A DNA stretch of 64,000 nucleotides from Lotus japonicus. Its lineage: Eukaryota > Streptophyta > Magnoliopsida > Fabales > Fabaceae. Numbering within the stretch: the first letter of the stretch is position 1; the number at the start of each line of letters is the position of its first letter. The stretch spans positions 19,420,150 to 19,484,149 of the forward strand of contig NC_080042.1 of NCBI RefSeq assembly GCF_012489685.1. Reading direction: 5' to 3'. The notes beneath the pieces are model-generated. The model did not search any database and had not been told where the DNA came from. It was given only the letters and a program-made list of their open reading frames with translations. The position numbers were made by a program, and so were the translations under genes. Positions 58,138-64,000 of this stretch are shown here, piece after piece.

Positions 58138-59390
58138 TCATTGCACCTGATTATTTTCTTTATTGTCATTTATTTCTTTGTTTTTCCAAAAACCCTAACC
58201 TTATGATTTCTCTTTGCGAAAAATAGCAAAAGCATCAAACTTAGGAAGGAAGTGAAGCTCTACCAATTTTGATTCAAATTACCTACTAGGTTTGTCACTT
58301 TCTTTAACTGTTACTTTCTTTTAATCTCTTCAAATTTTGAGAACATTTGATTAACTATTAATGATATATATATTTTTTATTTATTTACCCCTTTAATTCC
58401 AGCCGTGCATTACACGGATATAATACCAGTTAGTTGTAAACATATTTATTTAAAATTATAATTTTTGTTTAGCCTAAATTAATTTTCTAAATTTTCATAT
58501 TAATTACTTTCCAAATATATATCAATTATATAAATTATAGTTTTCCAAATAATGTTTTTTAGCTTAGGCCCACCCTTTTCACCAAAAAATTTATTTTATT
58601 CTATAATAATATAATTACTTGAAATTTAAATAAATTAATAGATTTAATTTCATTTGAAAATAATTTGAGTTTAATATAAATGTAAGTAAATTTAAATATC
58701 CAATAAGTATAATCTTTACATTGTATTTATTCTTTTTTTGTTTCTTCTGAAAACAATTATTGTATCCAATCTAAACTCTAAAATGAATTTAATTTTCATT
58801 ATATATATATATATTTATCAAATGAAAAATTTATTTATTTGCAAATTAAATTTATTAATGATATTAATTTATAATTTTCCAAATTTACTTATTGCCAAAT
58901 ATATTTAATGTACATCGAAACAATTTTAATTTTCTAGAAATATAAATAAATTTGAATTTCAAAATAATATTACATTTAGGATTATTTATTTATGTATAGA
59001 ATCAGCATTATTTTTCTATATTATATAATTTATTAAATTATAAATGATTATTATAATTATTAGTTTTTTAAGTGTATTTTACTGATAAATACAAAATTAA
59101 AATTACTAATATATACTAGAGATTTTGCACGTGATATGCACATGTTTGTTGATTTATTATTCATGTTTTTTGTTACATCGGAAAATAATTGATTTATTAT
59201 TCATAAACTTTCATGATAAATTTAAACATATGTAAAAAATTTTAATTTTTTAATATACAAAAAACATGAAAGAAATAGATTTTATGAATTATGAAGTAAA
59301 ATGAAATCAAATATAGTTATATCGAAATGTTTTATTCAATAATTAAAACAAATATTCCAGAGGAAAAGCTTCTACATTCTATTCAGGAGC
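58138..59390. other. AT-rich non-coding interval
   Basis: No gene seen. Two motifs of the type GCCGTGCATTACACGG (58402) and TTTTGCACGTGATATGCAC (59122) resemble ends of AT-rich plant repeats. An (AT)n run sits near 58800. Confidence 0.5.
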
Positions 59391-59394
59391 ATCA

Positions 59395-60018
59395 GAATCT
59401 TCTGTTGCAGGTTTGGTCTTCTTCGCAGCCTTTTGCTCAGCCTCAGATGGTGTCTTGAACGACTCCTGTAGCCCCCGCGGTTGCTATTAATTGTGATGGC
59501 AGCTCTCTGGGTGTGTCGTTGTGTTCGGGTTTTGGTGGGTGCATTCGGACCTCTACCAAAGTTTGGCTTGCTGGTTTTATGGGATACGGTGCTCAAGGCT
59601 CAGTGTTTCGAATGGAACTTCTAGCCATCTTACATGGGTTGAAAATAGCTTGGAAACTTGGGGCATCGTCAGGTAGAGTGCTTCTCTGATTCGTTGTTGG
59701 CTGTCAACTTGATCAAACAATCTCCATCTCATTTTCATGTGGAAGTTGTCGTGGTTCGCAACATCTTGAAGATGTTGAACCAAGAATGGACTGTCCGGGT
59801 GGCTCATGTCTTGTGTGAAGGCAATGCGTGTGCGGATTTTTTGGGCTAAAGCGGGTACTTCTCAGGAGCATGCTCTTCTCCTCCTTCAGGACCCCCACCT
59901 AGAATGGAGGCCTTGCTTCTGGCTGACTCTTTGGGTTTTGTAACAGTTAGGCCGTAGGGGTTTCTTTGTTTTTCTGTTTTCCTTTGTTCTCTTTGTCGTT
60001 TTGCATAAAAAAAAAAGT
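59395..60018 (+). mobile_element. 5'-truncated LINE, RNase H end with poly(A)
   Basis: Frames read PAVAINCDGSSLGVSLCSGF and FRMELLAILHGLKIAWKLGA, then, after a frameshift near 59670, VECFSDSLLAVNLIKQSPSH and WTVRVAHVLCEGNACADFLG. These are the RNase H motifs of plant LINEs. It ends in an A-run at 60008-60017. Several stops follow the domain. Confidence 0.8.
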
Positions 60019-60234
60019 TTAACAAATTTTTTTGGTTATTTAATGCATTTTCATTCAGAATAAATATTAATAATTTTTATTTCAAAAAAATTAATATTAA
60101 TAATTGTTGAGTTCAAAAAAATATTAATAATTGTTAGTTATTTCGTAAAGAAAGTATTAAAAAAATATAATTTAATAGATACAAGTATACAACTATGCTA
60201 AATAAAACTGTTCAAAAAAAAGGAGATAGGTGTA

Positions 60235-60500
60235 GCGATGGAAGTTTTGACAGGGAAGTATTCCGTCACAAATTAGCAAAATGATCATCAAGCCGTAAAA
60301 AAAAGCAAGTCGTTTCTTGTAGCGAACAGATTGATTTCCCTCTCTAAACTATTAGAACTGGCGACAGAAAAGTAAGAGGATACTAATCCGTCGCTAATGA
60401 AGACGGATTTACCCACCTTGTGAATCTGTGACGGAAAAATGTCCTTTCTAAAATGTCGTCGCTAACTCCACCTCTTTCTACGAGTAGTTTTATTATCCTT
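60235..60500. repeat. Possible CACTA-type remnant
   Basis: Phrases such as TTTCTTGTAGCGA, CCGTCGCTAATGA and GTCGTCGCTAAC resemble the repeated subterminal phrases of plant CACTA elements. No CACTA terminus or 3-bp duplication is present. Confidence 0.25.
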
Positions 60501-60529
60501 TGTTTGAATCTTATGATTCAAATCTAATA

Positions 60530-60826
60530 CTCCATCCGCCCCTAATTATAAGCTAAAGTTGAGACTTATGTTTTGTCACTAAATATAAGCTAAAGTTGTA
60601 AAAGCTAATATTTCTTTTCATATTTACCCTTGCATTTATTGGTTTTTTTAATTCCAACATTTTGAAATTAATACTCGCTTTTACTCTCTTTCCTCCTAGT
60701 CTACCCACTTAAATAGGCGTAAACATAGAATATTGTATAATTTTTTTAAAAATCAATACATCAATTAAAGCTTTCCTAATAAGCATGACTTTACCAACTT
60801 TAGCTTATAATTAGGGATGGAGGGAG
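60530..60826. mobile_element. Stowaway/mariner-type MITE
   Basis: Ends are CTCCATCCGCCCCTAATTAT on the left and, inverted, CTCCCTCCATCCCTAATTAT on the right; the similarity continues through AAGCTAAAGTT. TA flanks both sides (60528-60529, 60827-60828). Length 297 bp, AT-rich, no coding sequence. Confidence 0.88.
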
Positions 60827-60861
60827 TACTATCAGTCATTGATCAAAGGAAAGCGATTCCA

Positions 60862-61243
60862 CTAGTGTGATGGAAACTTGTTATCCAAACTCCATTGCTC
60901 CAACCAAAACCCGTCACCATCTACGCTCGCAACCCATCAAAGTGTCTTCCCTTACAATCCCAAGGTGCCCATGTTGCCAATTCCCCATCACAAGTTGCAC
61001 ACTCCAGCGATGTCGTTGTCACCATGTTGGGTCACCCACCAGATGTTCGATCCGTGGACATGACCAGCAGCCACCCTGATCTTGCCAGGGAGATATTCAC
61101 AGCAGCACGTGCGATCACGGTGCTAGAGATGGAAAGTTGGCAATATATGCATCTGGGGGGAGTGTGCAGTGCTGAAATGGTTACAGCCCTTGTTTGAGAT
61201 TTTGGGGAAGGTTACTGTTTACGGTGATATTTGGTAAACAAAT
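60862..61243 (+). pseudogene. 3-hydroxyisobutyrate-dehydrogenase-like fragment
   Basis: With frameshifts near 60895 and a gap near 61085, it reads VTIYARNPSKCLPLQSQGAH, VANSPSQVAHSSDVVVTMLG, HPPDVRSV, DMTSSHPDLAREI and, later, GKVTVYGDI. This follows the NAD-binding domain of the plant beta-hydroxyacid dehydrogenase family. It starts about 35 bp after the MITE and stops where the SIRE-type LTR begins. The lack of introns in the part seen would fit a processed copy or a single large exon. Confidence 0.7.
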
Positions 61244-62493
61244 TGTAAGATCAAGATTTGGTCATGTGGTACAACTCTATGTTTTGATGATAACAAGTAT
61301 TTATTTGTGGATGAACAACTATGATACTCTAATGTTTGTCTTGAGTGTTTTGACAAACAGGTTCTGATTCTGACACCAGAAGATATATTCGTCAGAAGTT
61401 CTGAAGATCAGAAGATCAGAAGATCAGAAGATCAGAGGATCTGAAGATCAGAGGATCTGAGGATCAGAGGATCTGAAGATCAGAGGATCTGAAGATCAGA
61501 GGATCAGAAGATCAGAGGATCAGAAGATCTGAGGATCAGAAGATCTGAGGATCAGAAGATCTGAAGACCAGAAGCTCTGAGGGACCAGAGGCTCTGAAGG
61601 TTCAGAAGCTCTGAAGGTCCAGAAGCAGAAGTTACGAAGGTCAGAGGATCCAAGCATCCCTCTGACTCTGATCACCAAGCTTCACAAGTTCCAACACGAA
61701 GCATAACTCTGATCAGAGGTCAATGGTTAAAGGCAAAGGTCTCTATCAAGAAGTACAAGAGCAGTGTACTATTCTGAAATGCCTACCTACCAAGGTTCAG
61801 CCACAGCAGGTTCTGGAAGTTCCAGAAATGCCCTCCAACGGTCATATTCTCTCAACAGAAATATCCTTTGCACCTTGGACTATAAAAGGCTGAAGAAAAG
61901 AAGAAAGACTAAGAGAGCGAGAAGAGCGAGAGAAAACAAAGAGCTGCAATACAAGAAAAGATTCAAGCCTCTACTTTCTTCATCTATTCTTATTTGGTTT
62001 ACACTCAGCTTATTTAGAAGCAAACCTTTGTAAACACCAACCTCAAACAGTTGTTTGATTTTCCTTAAGGGACCGGGTAGGTCAGTATCCTTAAGAAGAC
62101 TAAGAGAGTGAATCTTAGTGGTGATTCCTTTAGGAGATCAAGGTTGATCGGATCCTAGAGAAGACTAAGAGAGTGAATCTTAGTGATAGCTAAGTCAGTG
62201 TATTGTTAGTCACTTGTAGGTTTCAAGTGCAGTTGTAACAATTATCTGATTAGTGGATTGCCTTCATTCTAAGAAGGAAGAAATCACATTAACGGGTGGA
62301 CTGGATTAGCTTGAGGGATTTATCAAGTGAACCAGGATAAAATACTTGTGTGCTTTTCTCTTCTCTCTATCTTTATCCGCTGCACCATCTATCTTAGAGA
62401 AACCGAAAAGATTTACTTTAAATCTTAAGGGGAAAGTTTTTATATTGAAAACGCTATTCAACCCCCCCCTTCTAGTCGTTTTTCACACCTTCA
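61244..62493 (+). repeat. 5' LTR of a SIRE/Maximus-type copia element
   Basis: Starts TGTAAGATCAAG and ends CACACCTTCA, about 1250 bp. It carries a TATA-like ACTATAAAAGG near 61879 and a minisatellite at 61383-61640. The primer-binding site follows two bases later. The size and the internal GATCAGAAG repeats fit SIRE/Maximus LTRs of legumes. The 5' limit is chosen by the TG and the end of the dehydrogenase similarity. Confidence 0.75.
61390..61640. repeat. Minisatellite of GATCAGAAGA/GATCTGAGGA units inside the LTR
   Basis: About twenty 10-bp units, mostly GATCAGAAGA, GATCAGAGGA, GATCTGAAGA and GATCTGAGGA, change towards CTCTGAAGGTCCAGAAG at the end. No spacer structure, so not a CRISPR-like array. 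Confidence 0.9.
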
Positions 62494-62495
62494 AT

Positions 62496-62507
62496 TGGTA
62501 TCAGAGC
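62496..62507 (+). other. Primer-binding site of the SIRE-type element
   Basis: TGGTATCAGAGC, complementary to the 3' end of initiator tRNA-Met, two bases after the LTR end. Confidence 0.85.
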
Positions 62508-62567
62508 GCAAGTTCTGATTACCACACTTAACAGTGTTCAGTAGATCCGGGCCAGTGTGAAAAACTC

Positions 62568-64000
62568 ATGGATTCCACCACTACTACAAGCAAATATCAA
62601 TACAGTGCAAGACCACCTATCTTTGATGGTCAGAGATTTGATTTTTGGAAAGATAGAATCAAAAGCTTCTTTCTTGGCTTTGATCCTGATCTTTGGGATT
62701 TTGTTGTTTATGGCTACACCCCTCCTGTTGATGAACATGGTGTAAAAATCCCAAGGGAGAAGATGAGTGAAGATCAAAAGAAGGAGTTCAGAGATCATCA
62801 CCGATCAAGAGCTATTCTACAAAGTGCCATTTCATATGAAGAATATGAGAAAATTACTGATCGTGATTCCGCCAAGGGCATCTTTGAATCCTTGCAGATG
62901 TCTCATGAAGGAAACAAGAAAGTGAAAGAGACAAAAGCGTTGTCTCTAATCAAGCAGTATGAATCCTTCCAAATGGAACCTGACGAATCCATTGAGGATA
63001 TGTTTTCCAGATTTCAGTTGCTCGTAGCTGGAATAAGACCCCTCAGCAACAGCTACACCACTGCGGATCATGTCATGAGGATCCTTAGAGGTCTTCCTGA
63101 AAGCTGGATGCCTTTGATAACTTCCTTGGAGCTAACTAGAGATGTTGAGCAGATGAGTTTGGAAGAACTCATAAGCATACTGAAGTGTCATGAATTAAAG
63201 CGTGCTGAACATCAAGATCACAAGAAGAAGTCTATTGCCTTGAAATCCAAATCTGAAAAGGCTAAGACTCTCCAAGCTGGAACAGAAGAATCCGAAGAAG
63301 CATCAGAAGATTCTGATGAAGATGAGCTGACTCTGATATCCAGAAAGTTCAACTGCATCTGGAAGCACAGGCAGAGCAAATACAAAGGTTCATCAAAGGA
63401 CGAAAAGTCAAAGAAGCATTTCAAACCAAAGAAAAGTCTGATGGTGACTTTTGATGAATCAGAATCAGAGGATGTTGACTCTGATGGTAAAGTCCAAGGA
63501 CTCGTGGCTATTGTCAAAGACAAAGGAGCAGAGTCAAAGGAAGCTGTTGACTCTGACTCAGAATCAGAAGGAGATCCAGACTCTGACGATGAAAATGAGG
63601 TATTTGATTCTTTCTCAACTTCTGAACTTAAAGATGCTTTGTCTGAAATTATGGATAAATATAACTCTCTCTTGACTAAGCATAAAAGGTTGAAAAAGAA
63701 TTTCTCTGCTGCCTCTAAAACTCCTTCTGAACATGAGAAAATCATATCTGATTTGAAAAATGATAACCATGCTTTAGTTAATTCTAACTCTGTGCTTAAG
63801 AATCAAATTGCTAAGTTAGAAGAAGTTATTGCCTGCGATGCCTCTGATAGTAAGCATGAATCTAAGTATGAAAAATCTTTTCAAAGATTCCTAGCTAAAA
63901 GCGTAGATAGAAGCTTAATGACTTCTATGATCTATGGCGTAAGCAGAAATGGAATGCATGGCATTGGCTATTCTAAACCAATTAGAAATGAGCCCTCTGT
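62568..64000 (+). CDS. Gag (start of gag-pol) of a SIRE/Maximus-type copia element, open to the window edge
   Basis: An ATG at 62568 opens a frame with no stop through 64000 (477 codons visible). The N-terminus has RPPIFDGQRFDFWKDRIKSF, the usual copia gag start. The capsid part includes LSLIKQYESFQMEPDESIED and LRGLPESWMPLIT. An acidic Ser/Asp/Glu-rich stretch follows (about 330-350), then a coiled-coil region with SELKDALSEIMDKYNSLL and SVLKNQIAKLEEV. A zinc knuckle (CX2CX4HX4C) would be expected before the acidic part in this lineage. I see none: the sequence passes from KYKGSSKDEKSK directly to KKHFKPKKSLMVTF. The element appears young from its open frame. Confidence 0.85.
   Translation, partial: MDSTTTTSKYQYSARPPIFDGQRFDFWKDRIKSFFLGFDPDLWDFVVYGYTPPVDEHGVKIPREKMSEDQKKEFRDHHRSRAILQSAISYEEYEKITDRDSAKGIFESLQMSHEGNKKVKETKALSLIKQYESFQMEPDESIEDMFSRFQLLVAGIRPLSNSYTTADHVMRILRGLPESWMPLITSLELTRDVEQMSLEELISILKCHELKRAEHQDHKKKSIALKSKSEKAKTLQAGTEESEEASEDSDEDELTLISRKFNCIWKHRQSKYKGSSKDEKSKKHFKPKKSLMVTFDESESEDVDSDGKVQGLVAIVKDKGAESKEAVDSDSESEGDPDSDDENEVFDSFSTSELKDALSEIMDKYNSLLTKHKRLKKNFSAASKTPSEHEKIISDLKNDNHALVNSNSVLKNQIAKLEEVIACDASDSKHESKYEKSFQRFLAKSVDRSLMTSMIYGVSRNGMHGIGYSKPIRNEPS

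Noticed and set aside
61390..61640. CRISPR-like array or regulatory array
   Set aside because: Simple 10-bp minisatellite inside a SIRE-type LTR, no spacers.

Overview
This window is plant nuclear DNA, most likely from a eudicot and probably a legume. The evidence is split genes with GT-AG introns, plant-only protein families (a TON1-recruiting-motif-like protein, NAC-like proteins), and a dense load of LTR retrotransposons, LINEs, TRIMs and TIR transposons. The legume call rests on the look of several repeat families and is an inference. I see no bacterial, organellar or viral genes.

Layout. 1-5.0 kb is nested retrotransposon DNA: part of a gypsy-like LTR (1-1216), an intact TRIM with a 5-bp target duplication (1230-1596), then the 3' end of a Tat-type Ty3/gypsy element, with a decayed antisense ORF, a 27-bp tandem repeat and an LTR. 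That LTR ends in an intron of a broken gene whose last two exons survive (5070-5910). A LINE 3' end follows (7.2-8.04 kb). 8.6-15.8 kb is a 13-exon minus-strand gene that joins a phosphoglycerate-kinase-like domain, with most catalytic residues replaced, to a TrmB-type tRNA (guanine-N7) methyltransferase domain. 16.1-17.0 kb holds SINE-like pieces and a hAT transposase relic.

17.09-23.19 kb is the oddest structure. A complete gag-pol of a Ty1/copia element sits between the two termini of a TRIM, and the whole is bounded by one 5-bp target duplication. A 1.4-kb Mutator-like element (9-bp duplication) is nested in its gag. 23.48-25.16 kb is a hAT-type element (8-bp duplication) carrying the 3' end of a chromovirus. 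25.2-28.7 kb is gene-poor.

28.8-47 kb is the gene-rich part: a small uncharacterised plant protein (28.8 kb, +), a five-exon TRM/DUF4378-like gene (39.8-44.65 kb, +) and a second uncharacterised single-exon gene (45.8-46.6 kb, -). Truncated copies of the two single-exon genes lie between them at 30.6 and 36.3 kb, among LINE, TRIM and LTR debris. 47.5-51.96 kb is a second Tat-type element with LTR, gag and a mutated protease, most of pol deleted, and a remnant of the antisense ORF. It cuts into a NAC-like pseudogene (51.96-53.05 kb). The intact sister of that gene lies at 56.1-57.4 kb, with a ~208-bp tandem repeat directly upstream. 58.1-61.2 kb is AT-rich DNA with a LINE, a Stowaway-type MITE and a hydroxyisobutyrate-dehydrogenase-like pseudogene. 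The window ends in the 5' LTR and open gag of a SIRE/Maximus-type copia element.

The host genes show no evident common pathway; the window is better read as layered transposon insertions around four or five host genes.
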